Of a stretch of 64,000 nucleotides of DNA, positions 56,159 to 64,000 are shown in pieces. The stretch comes from VRUE01 sp963742535 (GTDB lineage Bacteria; Actinomycetota; Thermoleophilia; Solirubrobacterales; 70-9), in contig CAVUMC010000001.1 of NCBI GenBank assembly GCA_963742535.1, forward strand, positions 62,001 through 126,000, given 5' to 3'. The notes under the pieces were generated by a model. That model made no database searches and was not told the origin of the DNA. It saw nothing but the letters and a program-made list of their open reading frames with translations. A program made the position numbers and the translations under genes. How positions within the stretch are numbered: the first letter of the stretch is position 1; every line of letters starts with the position of its first letter.

Positions 56159-56953
56159 CTAGGGCGCGACGAGCAGCTCGGGGCCCTCGCTGCCTTTGCC
56201 GACCTTGTTCAGTTTTGGGTTGGCCGGGGCGCTGTCCATGCGCGAGGCGTCGAGGGGCGTGCACATCGCGATCGCGTCCTCAAGCTCGAGGTCCGGGCGT
56301 AGCCAAGCGGCCTCAGCCTCGGGGTTGGGCAGGATCGTCGGCATCCGGTCGTGCACCTTGGAGACCACGTCGTTCGGGGTCGTGGTGATGATCGTGCAGC
56401 TGTAGAGCCAGCCGTCATCGAAGCCGCGATCGTCTTCGTCCTCCCACTCCTTGCGCGTGCAGAGGCCGGCGAAGGCAAAAGGCTCACCGCCGTCGACCGT
56501 GAAGCGCCAGGGCTGGCGCGGCTGCTTGGGGTCCTCCGCCTTCATCCACTCGTAGAAGCCGTCGGCGACGATCAGGCAGCGGTGGCGGAACTTGCCCACC
56601 AGCGGCGAGTAGGCGCGGCTTGATTCGAGGTTCTCGGCCTTGGCGTTGATCATCCGGTAGCCGACTTTGAGGTCCTTGGCCCAGCGCGGCACCAGGCCCC
56701 AGCGCATCAGCCGTGCCTCGCGCTCGCCGGCCGCAGCCTCGTCCGGGTCGGGCGAGGAGCGGACTGTGAGGATCTCCTGAGTCGGCGCGACGTTGAAGCG
56801 CCCGAGGGATTTCTCGACCTCCTTGACCCGCTCCTTGGTCGGCGCCGGCGCCTCGCCTTCGCGGTTTCGCTCCAGCGCCTTCTCCAGCTCGACCTGGAAC
56901 CGGTCGGCGATCGATTTCGAGTTTGTGGCCGTAACCGTGAAGCGCCCGCACAT
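56159..56953 (-). CDS. SOS response-associated peptidase (SRAP, YedK/HMCES family)
   Basis: The 264-residue protein begins MCGRFT, so Cys2 becomes the N-terminal catalytic residue. It has FNVAPTQEI, MRWGLVPRWA, MINAKAEN, CLIVADGFYEWMK with the active Glu, and VHDRMPTIL with the active His. SRAP proteins form a thiazolidine crosslink with abasic sites in single-stranded DNA. TAGTCT lies 7 nt before the ATG; the MCGR start is therefore certain. Confidence 0.96.
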   Translation of the reverse strand: MCGRFTVTATNSKSIADRFQVELEKALERNREGEAPAPTKERVKEVEKSLGRFNVAPTQEILTVRSSPDPDEAAAGEREARLMRWGLVPRWAKDLKVGYRMINAKAENLESSRAYSPLVGKFRHRCLIVADGFYEWMKAEDPKQPRQPWRFTVDGGEPFAFAGLCTRKEWEDEDDRGFDDGWLYSCTIITTTPNDVVSKVHDRMPTILPNPEAEAAWLRPDLELEDAIAMCTPLDASRMDSAPANPKLNKVGKGSEGPELLVAP

Positions 56954-56960
56954 GCGCTTC

Positions 56961-56966
56961 AGACTA
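56961..56966 (-). promoter_or_regulatory. -10 element of leaderless promoter for the SRAP gene
   Basis: TAGTCT lies 7 nt before the ATG at 56953, the same hexamer and spacing as at dut. Confidence 0.6.
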
Positions 56967-56981
56967 ACTACGAGGTCGGGG

Positions 56982-57977
56982 CTACTGGGCGAGCTGGCGG
57001 GCGGGGCGCGCCTCGGGGTGCTCGCGATACCACTCGAGCGTGCCACGCAGGCCCTCGGCAAGCTCGACCCCGGACGCCCATCCGGTCAGCTCGCGCAGCT
57101 TGCTCGAGTCGACGTACTGGCGGTCGATCTCGCCCTCCGGCGTGCCAGAGCCGAGGTATTCGGGCTCGACCCCGGTACCGGCCGCAGCGGCGATCAAATC
57201 GACCACCTCGCGCACCGAACGGGGGTGCTCGCCACCGGCGTTGAAGGCCTCTCCCCTCGCCTCGCCGGCGCCGAGCGCGGCCTCGATCGCCAGGTAGGCG
57301 GCAACCGCGTCATCGACGTGGAGGAAGTCGCGCTCGGGGCTGCCGTCGGAGCGGATCACCGGCGGGCGGCCGTCGAGCGCGGCGATCGTCGTCTCCGGGA
57401 TCAAGCGCGAGAAGTTGAGGTCGCCGCCGCCGTAGATATTGGCGAAGCGGGTGACCGCAAGTGGGACGTCGTAGGCGTTGGCATAGCTGCGAGCGACGAT
57501 GTCGGCCGCAGCCTTGCTGGCGTCATACGGGTAGGCGGCGCGCAGTGGGAAGTCCTCGCGGTAGGGCAGCTCCGGGCTGGCGCCGTAGGCCTTGTCAGAG
57601 GAGGCGAAGACGACACGAGCGACGCCGTGCTCGCGGCAGGCCTCGAAGACGTTCCAGGCGCCGCGCACGTTGACTTCGAGCGTCTCCAGCGGCGATTCGC
57701 GGGCGACGCCGACGATCGTCTGCGCGGCGAGGTGGAAGACGGAATCGCAGCCGGCGACCGCCTCGGCGACTGCCTCGGCTTCGCGCAGGTCCCCCTCGGC
57801 CAGCTCGACCTCATTGCGTAGGCCGAGCAAGTCGAGCCCCGACAGCCGCTCACCACCGACGTCGGCAAGACGCGGGTCAGGACGGTCGAGCACCCGCACC
57901 TCATCACCGCGCGCAAGGAGCGCGCCGACCAGGTGCGAAGCGACGAACCCATGCGCCCCCGTCACCAGCGCGGTCAC
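56982..57977 (-). CDS. NAD-dependent sugar-nucleotide epimerase/dehydratase
   Basis: The 331-residue extended SDR has VTGAHGFVASHL (about 5-16), the active-site YPYDASKAA (YxxxK, about 148-155), VTRFANIYGGGD, and a C-terminal substrate domain with RDFLHVDDAV. It resembles CDP-glucose 4,6-dehydratase and GDP-mannose dehydratase types. The GTG start overlaps the end of the nucleotidyltransferase gene (GTGA), so the two probably act in one deoxysugar route; CDP-sugars are the best guess. Confidence 0.88.
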   Translation of the reverse strand: MTALVTGAHGFVASHLVGALLARGDEVRVLDRPDPRLADVGGERLSGLDLLGLRNEVELAEGDLREAEAVAEAVAGCDSVFHLAAQTIVGVARESPLETLEVNVRGAWNVFEACREHGVARVVFASSDKAYGASPELPYREDFPLRAAYPYDASKAAADIVARSYANAYDVPLAVTRFANIYGGGDLNFSRLIPETTIAALDGRPPVIRSDGSPERDFLHVDDAVAAYLAIEAALGAGEARGEAFNAGGEHPRSVREVVDLIAAAAGTGVEPEYLGSGTPEGEIDRQYVDSSKLRELTGWASGVELAEGLRGTLEWYREHPEARPARQLAQ

Positions 57978-58762
57978 CGCGACACCCCGTGAACCGCCGA
58001 CTGGCGAGTTAGGTGGCCTATAGCGCCCTTAACTCGCCAGTCGATCGAGGGAGTTGACCAGGGGGCGTCACCCGCGGCCCAGAGATCGTTGAGCTCGACC
58101 GCGTCCTTGTAGGTGTCCATGCAGTCCCAGAAGCCTTCGTGACGGAAGGCCCCCAGCTCGCCCGCAACGGCGAGGCGCTCCAGTGGCTCGCGCTCGAGCA
58201 CGCTGTCGTCGGCCATGTGGTCAAGAGCGCCCGGCTCGAAGCAGAAGAAGCCGCCGTTGATCCAGTGCTCGCTGCGTGGCTTCTCGACGAAGCCCTCGAC
58301 CTTGTCGCCACTGCCAATCTCAGCGACGCCCCATTGCAGGTGGGGCTGGACGACGGTCACGGTGGCAAGCGCCTGCTGCTCGGCGTGAAAGTCGAGCAAG
58401 GCGCCGAGGTCGACATCCGCAACGCCGTCGGCGTAGGTCGCACAGAAGGTGCCCGCACCAACGCGCTCGCCAAGGCGCGCGATGCGTCCCCCGGTTGGCG
58501 TGTCGAGCCCGGTGTCAACGCACTCGACCTCCACCCCGTCCGGCCAGCTCTCCCCTGCCACGAACTCCTCGATCGCCTCGCCCAAGTAACCGGTTGCAAG
58601 CAAAAACCGCTCGAAACCCTGCGCCGCGTAGATGCCGATCACGTGCCAGACAATCGGGCGCCCCCCAATCTCCACGAGCGCCTTTGGCACGGACTCAGTC
58701 CGCTCCCGCAACCGAGTCCCACGGCCCCCGCAGAGGATGACCACCGGAGGCTTAGAGGTCAT
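57974..58762 (-). CDS. sugar-1-phosphate nucleotidyltransferase (glucose-1-phosphate cytidylyltransferase-like)
   Basis: The 262-residue protein has the signature CGGRGTRLRERTESVPKALV, GGRPIVWHVIGIYAAQG, FVEKP, and NGGFFCFEPG, close to RfbF. It would activate glucose-1-phosphate as CDP-glucose, or a similar sugar, for the adjacent dehydratase. The last 18 or so codons include both arms of a 14-bp palindrome (57998-58043), so the C-terminus looks replaced or extended by an inserted element. Confidence 0.85.
   Translation of the reverse strand: MTSKPPVVILCGGRGTRLRERTESVPKALVEIGGRPIVWHVIGIYAAQGFERFLLATGYLGEAIEEFVAGESWPDGVEVECVDTGLDTPTGGRIARLGERVGAGTFCATYADGVADVDLGALLDFHAEQQALATVTVVQPHLQWGVAEIGSGDKVEGFVEKPRSEHWINGGFFCFEPGALDHMADDSVLEREPLERLAVAGELGAFRHEGFWDCMDTYKDAVELNDLWAAGDAPWSTPSIDWRVKGAIGHLTRQSAVHGVSR
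57998..58043. repeat. 46-nt palindrome at the 3' end of the nucleotidyltransferase gene
   Basis: A perfect 14-bp stem (57998-58011 with 58030-58043) surrounds an 18-nt loop. The whole element is translated near the C-terminus, 22 bp before the overlap with the downstream start codon. Confidence 0.75.
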
Positions 58763-58789
58763 CCGGCAGGGCTCCCCTGCAAGGATGCG

Positions 58790-59062
58790 CTATCCGCCGG
58801 CAACGGCCGGCAGGATCGTGACCTCGGCGCCGTCGTCAATCTGGGTCTCCAGCCCCTGCTGGAAGCGAATGTCCTCGCCGCTGACGTAGACGTTGACGAA
58901 GCGGCGCAGGTCGCCGTCCTGGGTGATTCGCTCGCGCAGCCCGCCGTGCGCGTCGAAGACTGCGTCCAAGACCTCGCCGACGGTCGAGCCACTGACCTCG
59001 AGCTCCGCTTCTCCCCCGGTCGCCGCCCGCAGCTGGGTCGGGATTTTCACGGTGACTGGCAT
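58790..59062 (-). CDS. MoaD/ThiS-family sulfur-carrier protein
   Basis: The 90-residue beta-grasp protein begins MPVTVKIPTQLR and ends EVTILPAVAGG, with the free Gly-Gly tail that is adenylated and converted to a thiocarboxylate. It resembles CysO and MoaD. The ATG shares one base with the threonine synthase stop (TGATG), so the two are made together under the SAM-I riboswitch. A sulfur-donor role in homocysteine or cysteine formation is inferred from context. No activating E1-like enzyme is in the window. Confidence 0.88.
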   Translation of the reverse strand: MPVTVKIPTQLRAATGGEAELEVSGSTVGEVLDAVFDAHGGLRERITQDGDLRRFVNVYVSGEDIRFQQGLETQIDDGAEVTILPAVAGG

Positions 59063-60294
59063 CAGACGCTTACCTCCTGGGTGAACTCGGACTCGAAGCT
59101 GGCGAGATCGGGGTCGATCTCGTGCATGCGGAACCTATCGCGGGTCGCGTCGAGGGTCTTCAGCCCCTCGCCGGTGATGTAGACGACGACACGCTCGCCG
59201 GCGGCGATCTCGCCGCGTTCCGCCAGCTTCTTCAAGACGCCGACGGTGACGCCACCGGCGGTCTCGGTGAAGATCCCGGTCGTCTCCGCCAGGAGGCGAA
59301 TCGCGTCGCGGATCTCCGCGTCGGTGACCGAGTCGATGCCGCCCTCGGTACGGCGCGCCTGCTCGACCGCGTAGGGGCCGTCGGCAGGGTCGCCGATCGC
59401 GAGGCTCTTGGCGATCGTGTCCGGGCGCTGCGGCTTGCAGACGTCCCAGCCTTCGGCGAAGGCCGTGGCGACGGGACTGCAGCCCTCCGCCTGGGCGCCG
59501 TTGAAGATTGGCAGCGAGCCCTCGACCAAGCCGATGTCCAACCACTCCTGGAAGCCGCGGCCGACCTTGGTGAAGAGCGAGCCGGAGGCGATCGGGCAAA
59601 CGACGCGGTCGGGCAGTTCCCAGCCGAGCTGCTCGGCCGTCTCGTAGGCGAGCGTCTTCGAGCCCTCGGCGTAGTAGGGGCGCAGGTTGACGTTGACGAA
59701 AGCCCAGGGTCGTGTTTCGGCAAGCTGAGTGCAGAGCCGGTTGACGTCGTCGTAGTTGCCGCGCACGCCGACCAAGTTGGTGCCGTAAACGCCGGTGGCG
59801 AGCAGCTTCTGCTCCTCGAGATTGGCGGGAACGAAGACGTAGGACTCCAGGCCCGCGGCGGCGGCGTGGGCGGCAACGGCGTTGGCGAGGTTGCCGGTCG
59901 AGGCACAGGCGACGGTGTCGAAGCCGAGCTCCTGGGCCTTGGCGACGGCGACTGCGACGACGCGGTCCTTGAAGGAGTGGGTCGGGTTGGCGGCGTCGTT
60001 CTTGATCCAGATCTCGGCGTCGATCCCGAGCCGTTCGGCCAGCCGATCAGCCCGCAGCAGCGGCGTCAAGCCGGGCTCCAGCGGGTCCCCCGGGCGCCCC
60101 TCGAAGGGCAGGAAATCGGCGTAGCGCCAAATCCCCTGCGAGCCGGCCTGGATCTTGCGCTTCGTCTCAGCCGGGTCGAAGTCGCTGTAGTCGTAGGCCA
60201 CTTCCAGTGGCCCGAAGCAGTTTTCACAGGCGAAGTGCGCGCCGAGGTCGTAGGTCGCCCCGCACTCCTTGCATTTCAGATTCTCGATGGCCAT
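59062..60294 (-). CDS. thrC: threonine synthase-like PLP enzyme under a SAM-I riboswitch
   Basis: The 410-residue protein has an N-terminal zinc ribbon (Cys 8, 11, 23 and 26) and the fold-type II PLP core with Schiff-base Lys in NPTHSFKDRVVA (about 99-110). GNLANAVAAHAAA and a SGSLFTK phosphate loop follow. Family function: O-phosphohomoserine to threonine. The gene follows a SAM-I riboswitch and overlaps a sulfur-carrier gene, which would suit an O-phosphohomoserine sulfhydrylase making homocysteine equally well. An AGAGGGA ribosome site fixes the ATG at 60294. Confidence 0.85.
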   Translation of the reverse strand: MAIENLKCKECGATYDLGAHFACENCFGPLEVAYDYSDFDPAETKRKIQAGSQGIWRYADFLPFEGRPGDPLEPGLTPLLRADRLAERLGIDAEIWIKNDAANPTHSFKDRVVAVAVAKAQELGFDTVACASTGNLANAVAAHAAAAGLESYVFVPANLEEQKLLATGVYGTNLVGVRGNYDDVNRLCTQLAETRPWAFVNVNLRPYYAEGSKTLAYETAEQLGWELPDRVVCPIASGSLFTKVGRGFQEWLDIGLVEGSLPIFNGAQAEGCSPVATAFAEGWDVCKPQRPDTIAKSLAIGDPADGPYAVEQARRTEGGIDSVTDAEIRDAIRLLAETTGIFTETAGGVTVGVLKKLAERGEIAAGERVVVYITGEGLKTLDATRDRFRMHEIDPDLASFESEFTQEVSV

Positions 60295-60327
60295 CCGATC
60301 TTTCCCTCTCGTTGCGTTACCGCCAAC

Positions 60328-60360
60328 AAAAAAACCTCCGCCTTTTTGTGGGGCAGAGGT
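60328..60360 (-). terminator. intrinsic terminator of the SAM-I riboswitch
   Basis: ACCTCTGCC (60360-60352) pairs with GGCGGAGGT (60342-60334) with one mismatch around a 9-nt loop, followed by seven U residues. It lies between the aptamer and the ribosome site of thrC. Confidence 0.9.
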
Positions 60361-60375
60361 CCGATCGGACTTTCC

Positions 60376-60492
60376 CCACATCTTTCAGGCCTTTGACTTG
60401 ACCTGCTGGAGTTGGCACCTCCCTCGAATCTGACGACTCGAGCCGGTTGCCGGGGTTTCATCGGGCCAGTCCCTCCACCCCTCTAGATGTGG
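60376..60492 (-). promoter_or_regulatory. SAM-I (S-box) riboswitch aptamer
   Basis: P1 is a perfect 8-bp helix, CCACATCT (60492-60485) with AGATGTGG (60383-60376). Inside are the conserved SAM-I elements AGAGGGGTGGAGGGACTGGC, then CCGATGAAACCCCGGCAACC, then GGTGCCAACTCCAGCAGG. A TATAGT -10 (60515-60510) lies upstream and an intrinsic terminator downstream. High SAM should favour termination before thrC and the sulfur-carrier gene. Confidence 0.95.
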
Positions 60493-60509
60493 CGCTTATG
60501 TAGGTACGG

Positions 60510-60515
60510 ACTATA
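60510..60515 (-). promoter_or_regulatory. -10 element upstream of the SAM-I riboswitch
   Basis: TATAGT lies about 18 nt before the first P1 base of the aptamer. Confidence 0.6.
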
Positions 60516-60600
60516 CAGCGTGGGATCAATCTCTCATCTCTTTTTGACTCGCCCTCTAATCTCCATGCCGCCATGCCCGACGAGACGATGAGCGCAAAAG

Positions 60601-61605
60601 ATGCCGAACCTTCCGAAGCCCAGGCTACGGCGGGCCGGCCGGCGCGAGCTCGTCTCGCCGACGCCGCAGGCTGAGCCGCAGGCCCCCCGGGTCGAGCAGA
60701 TCGACGGCGCCGGCCTGCGCTGGGTCAACATCGAGCGCACCGGCTCGCTCGAGCGCGACTGGCTGCAAGAGAACTTCGAGTTCCACGCGCTCGACCTCGA
60801 GGACGTGCTCTCGCGCAACCAGCGGCCGAAGATCGACGTCTACGACGACTACCTCTTCATCGTCCTCCACTTCCCCATCTTCGACCCAGCAGCGGGGCGT
60901 CTCGGCACCGGCGAGCTCGACCTCTTCGTCGGGCCCGGCTATGTGGTGACGATCCCGAACCAGCCGCTGCAGCCGGTCGAGTACCTCTTCGAGCGCTGCC
61001 GTTCAAAGGAGGAGCTGCGCGAGCAACTCTTCTCGCGCGGCTCGGGCTACCTGCTCTACCGCCTCGTCGACGACAGCTTCGACTACTGCTTCCCGATGCT
61101 GCGCAAGATCGGCAACAAGCTCGACGCGCTCGAGGACGACATCTTCGAGGGCCGCTCAGAGGAAGTCGTGCGTGACATCTCCAACGTCAAGCAGGAGATC
61201 ATCAACTTCCGCAAGGTGATCCGGCCACAGCGGCCTGTCCTGCGTGACCTGGAGAAGGTCAAGCAGCGCTACCTCGCCACCGACCTCGACCTCGAGATCT
61301 ACTTCGATGACATCGTCGACGCCCACGAGCGGATCTGGGACATGCTCGAGAACTACAAGGAGGTGATCGACTCGCTGGCCGAGACAAACGAGTCGGTGAT
61401 CTCCCACCGCGTCAACGACATCCTGCGCGTGCTCACCTCGATCAGCGTCATCGTCCTGCCACTGACCCTGATCGCCAGTATCTGGGGGATGAACTCCGGC
61501 GTGCCCGGCGAGCAGAACCTGACCGCCTTCTGGGTGATCGTCGGCGCCATGTTCGTACTGCTCGTCGGCATGGTCGGCTACTTCCGCAAGCGTGGCTGGC
61601 TCTAG
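60601..61605 (+). CDS. corA: magnesium/cobalt transporter CorA
   Basis: The 334-residue protein has a large cytosolic alpha/beta and long-helix domain and two C-terminal membrane helices (about 271-294 and 305-325). The signature GMN is in IWGMNSGVPGE at the end of the first. CorA forms pentameric divalent-cation channels. An in-frame stop lies 10 nt upstream, so 60601 is the first possible ATG. Confidence 0.95.
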   Translation: MPNLPKPRLRRAGRRELVSPTPQAEPQAPRVEQIDGAGLRWVNIERTGSLERDWLQENFEFHALDLEDVLSRNQRPKIDVYDDYLFIVLHFPIFDPAAGRLGTGELDLFVGPGYVVTIPNQPLQPVEYLFERCRSKEELREQLFSRGSGYLLYRLVDDSFDYCFPMLRKIGNKLDALEDDIFEGRSEEVVRDISNVKQEIINFRKVIRPQRPVLRDLEKVKQRYLATDLDLEIYFDDIVDAHERIWDMLENYKEVIDSLAETNESVISHRVNDILRVLTSISVIVLPLTLIASIWGMNSGVPGEQNLTAFWVIVGAMFVLLVGMVGYFRKRGWL

Positions 61606-61633
61606 GGCCGCCGCCGTATAGCCTCCCTCGCCC

Positions 61634-62122
61634 GTGGCCAATTTTCGGATTTGGGCGCCGTGGCGCCTTGCCTACGTGAAGGACGCATCCAAGGACAGCG
61701 AGGAGGAGTGCATCTTCTGCGCCAAGCCGGCGGCGGATGCCGACGAGGAGAACCTGATCGTCCACCGCGGCGAGCACAGCTTCGTGATCCTCAACCTCTA
61801 CCCCTACACGAACGGCCACCTGATGGTGTCTCCTTATGAGCACATCGGCCGGATTCAGGAGCTATCCGCGGAGACCGTCGCCGAGATGATGTCGCTCTCT
61901 CAGCTGGCGATGACGCGGCTGGAAGACGCTTATGCGCCGCACGGCTACAACGTCGGCTTCAACCAGGGCCGAGTCGCAGGCGCCGGGGTCGAGCACCACA
62001 TCCACATGCACGTCGTCCCGCGCTGGGGCGGCGACACCAACTTCATGCCGGTGATCGCCGACACCAAGGTGATGCCGCAAACACTCGAGCAGAGCTACGA
62101 AGCGTTGAAGGGAGCGTTTTGA
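61634..62122 (+). CDS. HIT-family hydrolase (Ap4A phosphorylase-like)
   Basis: The 162-residue protein begins ANFRIWAPWRLAYVK and has the zinc/Cys region CIFCAKP, NLYPYTNGHLMVSPYEH, and the HIT triad HHIHMHVVPRW (about 120-130). It resembles actinobacterial Ap4A phosphorylases. The start is GTG, with TAGCCT 9 nt upstream; the stop overlaps the next start (TTGA). Confidence 0.92.
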   Translation: MANFRIWAPWRLAYVKDASKDSEEECIFCAKPAADADEENLIVHRGEHSFVILNLYPYTNGHLMVSPYEHIGRIQELSAETVAEMMSLSQLAMTRLEDAYAPHGYNVGFNQGRVAGAGVEHHIHMHVVPRWGGDTNFMPVIADTKVMPQTLEQSYEALKGAF

Positions 62123-63501
62123 GCGAAGAGCAGGTACTGGCCCCAGCGGGCATCTTCAAGGCCTACGACATCCGCGGCCTCTACGGCGAGGAAATGGACG
62201 AGACCACCGCGCACGCGATCGGCCGCGCCTTCGCCCGCGTGTTGGGCAAGCTCCGGGGCAAGCCGACCAGCGAGCTGCGGGTCGGGCTCGGGCGCGACAT
62301 GCGCCTGACCGCCCCCGCGATGGCGGCGGAGCTGCGCGACGGACTGATCTTCGAGGGCGCAACCGTGGTCGATGCCGGCATGGTCGCGACCGAGATGCTC
62401 TACCACCTGGTCGGCTCACGCGAGCTCGATGGCGGCGCGATGGTCACCGCCTCGCATAACCCCAAGGCCTACACCGGCGTCAAGCTGGTCCGCGAGGGCG
62501 CCCTGCCGCTTTCGGGCGACGCCGGCATCGGCGACGTCAAGGCGGAGATCGAAGCCGGGCTCGGGCACGCCCCCGGCGGCGGCTCGCTCGAGGAGATCGA
62601 CATCTGGGAGGAGTTCCGCGCCCACGCCCTCTCGTTCATCGATCCGGCCAAGGTGAAGCCGATGAAGGTCGTGGTCGACGGTGGCAACGGCATGGCGGGG
62701 CCGATGGTCGGGCCGACCCTGCACGGTCTCGGTCTCGATCTGGAGGAGATGTACTTCGAGCCCAACGGCGAGTTCCCCGACCACGAGCCGAATCCGCTGC
62801 TCGAGGAGAACCGGCTGATGATCATCGACCGCGTTCGGGCTTCGGGCGCCGACCTCGGCATCGCCTGGGACGGCGACGCTGACCGCTGCTTCTTCATCGA
62901 CGGCAACGGCGAGTTCTGCGACGGCGACTTCATCTGCGCCCTGCTCGCCCGGGCAGCCCTGGCCAAGAACCCTGGGGCAACGATCCTGTACGACCCGCGC
63001 TCGAGCCGAGCCGTACCCGACCTGGTCGCCGCTGAGGGCGGCCGCTCGGACCTCTCGCGGGTCGGTCACGCCTTCTTCAAGGCACGAATGCGCGAGGAGG
63101 GCGCCGCCTTCGGCGGCGAGGTCTCCGGCCACTACTACTTCCGCGACTTCTGGAACGCCGATTCGGGCACGATCCCGGCGCTGCTGGTGCTGGAACTGCT
63201 CTCGGTCGACGGTCGCTCGCTGGCCGAGCTGATGGCCGATTTCCGCTCGCGCTACTTCATCTCAGGCGAGATCAACTCCGAGGTCGCCGACCCGGCGGCA
63301 AAGATCGCCGAGATAACCGAGCGCTACAACGATGGGAAGCAGACGACCCTCGACGGGATCTCTGTCGACTACGACGACTGGCACTTCAACGTGCGGCCCT
63401 CCAACACCGAGCCGCTGCTGCGGCTCAACCTCGAGTCGCTGGTCTCACGCGAGGACATGGAAGCGAAGCGCGATGAGGTACTGGGACTGATCCGCGCTTG
63501 A
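62119..63501 (+). CDS. manB: phosphomannomutase / phosphoglucomutase
   Basis: The 460-residue alpha-D-phosphohexomutase has the phosphoserine loop TASHNPKAYTG (about 110-120), the metal loop AWDGDADRCFF (about 249-259), the sugar-binding GGEVSGHYYF, and the phosphate-binding RPSNTEPLLRL near the end. It interconverts hexose 6- and 1-phosphates and would feed nucleotide-sugar synthesis. The TTG start overlaps the HIT gene stop, and its own stop overlaps the next TTG. Confidence 0.95.
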   Translation: MSEEQVLAPAGIFKAYDIRGLYGEEMDETTAHAIGRAFARVLGKLRGKPTSELRVGLGRDMRLTAPAMAAELRDGLIFEGATVVDAGMVATEMLYHLVGSRELDGGAMVTASHNPKAYTGVKLVREGALPLSGDAGIGDVKAEIEAGLGHAPGGGSLEEIDIWEEFRAHALSFIDPAKVKPMKVVVDGGNGMAGPMVGPTLHGLGLDLEEMYFEPNGEFPDHEPNPLLEENRLMIIDRVRASGADLGIAWDGDADRCFFIDGNGEFCDGDFICALLARAALAKNPGATILYDPRSSRAVPDLVAAEGGRSDLSRVGHAFFKARMREEGAAFGGEVSGHYYFRDFWNADSGTIPALLVLELLSVDGRSLAELMADFRSRYFISGEINSEVADPAAKIAEITERYNDGKQTTLDGISVDYDDWHFNVRPSNTEPLLRLNLESLVSREDMEAKRDEVLGLIRA

Positions 63502-64000
63502 CCTTGACCCCGGAGCAGGCGCTGGAGCAAGCGGCGCTGGCCGGGATCCACTGCCTGCGCATCCCCACCCCCTTTGCTGTCGGGCGGGTCAATTGCTACC
63601 TGATCGAGGACGAGCCGCTGACGCTGGTCGACACCGGCCCCAACTCGGGCAAGGCACTGGACGAGCTCGAGTCGCAACTGGCCGAGCGCGGCCACTCGAT
63701 CGACGATCTGGAGCTGTTGATCATCACCCACCAGCACATCGACCACCTCGGTCTGGCCGAGATCGTCGTGCAACGTTCGGGGGCCGAGGTGGCGGCGCTG
63801 GGCGCGGCCAGCGAGCGTCTCGCCAACTTCGACGAGGACGCCGAGGCCGAGGACCGCTTCGCCGTCGACCTGATGCTGCGCAACGGCATCCCCGAGGAGG
63901 TGACCGTGGCGCTGCGCAGCGTCTCGCGCAGTTTCCGCGGCTGGGGCTCGCACGTACAGGTGACCCGACCGCTGGACGATGGCGAGGCGCTGAACTTCCG
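63498..64000 (+). CDS. metallo-beta-lactamase-fold hydrolase, cut by window edge
   Basis: The first 167 residues are visible. VNCYLIEDEPLTLVDTGPN is followed by the metal motif THQHIDHLGLAE (about 77-88), so it is an MBL-fold hydrolase of the glyoxalase II-like group. The TTG start at 63498 overlaps the stop of the phosphohexomutase gene (TTGA), repeating the junction seen upstream. The remaining metal ligands lie past the window. Confidence 0.85.
   Translation, partial: MTLTPEQALEQAALAGIHCLRIPTPFAVGRVNCYLIEDEPLTLVDTGPNSGKALDELESQLAERGHSIDDLELLIITHQHIDHLGLAEIVVQRSGAEVAALGAASERLANFDEDAEAEDRFAVDLMLRNGIPEEVTVALRSVSRSFRGWGSHVQVTRPLDDGEALNF

Overview
The window is one contiguous, GC-rich chromosomal segment with very dense gene packing: 67 protein genes (two cut by the window edges), one tRNA, and short or overlapping junctions (ATGA, GTGA, TTGA, TAGTG). 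The gene set points to a high-GC actinobacterium. It contains an actinobacterial-type integration host factor, the pnp / M16 peptidase / dapB / dapA / RNase J order, the MurT/GatD lipid II amidation pair, PyrR with an actinobacterial-style leader, and many TANNNT promoters 6-8 nt before start codons, as expected for leaderless mRNAs. A deep-branching lineage such as Thermoleophilia is my best guess, but this is inference only.

Layout. 1-2419 (minus): cyclophilin, PrxQ peroxiredoxin, alpha/beta hydrolase and a partial VKOR-type redox protein. 2474-6711 (plus): methyltransferase, lipid kinase, murT, a second methyltransferase and gatD. 6715-8484 (minus): dut and hflX. 8542-10474 (plus): a nucleotide-sugar-type reductase/epimerase and a metallo-hydrolase, separated by a long hairpin. 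10423-23498 (minus): lipoprotein, DapL-like aminotransferase, an unusual DapF, P450, miaA, miaB, cupredoxin, recA, thpR, cinA, a RodZ-like protein and ftsK. 23633-25781 (plus): a two-component system, followed by a terminator and a structured repeat region. 26166-42629 (minus): RNase J, dapA, dapB, M16 peptidase, pnp, DsbA-like fragment, peroxiredoxin, rpsO, ribF, truB, nrnA, rbfA, infB, nusA, rimP and coaBC. 42655-52730 (minus): rpoZ, gmk, mIHF and the pyrimidine operon pyrR-pyrB-pyrC-carA-carB-pyrK-pyrD. 52853-60294: RNase Z, a PD-(D/E)XK endonuclease-like gene beside tRNA-Arg(CCG), a hydrolase, a membrane protein, an SRAP/YedK protein, a sugar-nucleotide pair, a MoaD-like sulfur carrier and threonine synthase under a SAM-I riboswitch. 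60601-64000 (plus): corA, HIT hydrolase, phosphohexomutase and a partial metallo-beta-lactamase gene.

How the genes work together. Four steps of diaminopimelate/lysine synthesis (dapA, dapB, dapL-like, dapF-like) sit in two blocks. Nearly all de novo UMP synthesis genes form one operon with a PyrR site in its leader. Translation and RNA-metabolism genes (nusA, infB, rbfA, truB, rpsO, pnp, rnj) form a superoperon-like block.

Points that deserve attention. (1) A DapF homologue has serine at both catalytic cysteine positions. (2) A SAM-I riboswitch drives a threonine-synthase-like gene overlapped by a ubiquitin-like sulfur carrier, which could be a homocysteine-forming system. (3) Two long perfect hairpins share an identical 18-nt tip and begin at stop codons. 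(4) Palindromes lie inside pyrK and a nucleotidyltransferase gene and are translated. (5) Terminator-like hairpins stand immediately before rimP-nusA and rpsO. (6) MiaA, TruB and RimP are much shorter than usual. (7) A group I intron-type endonuclease gene lies beside an intact, intronless tRNA-Arg gene.
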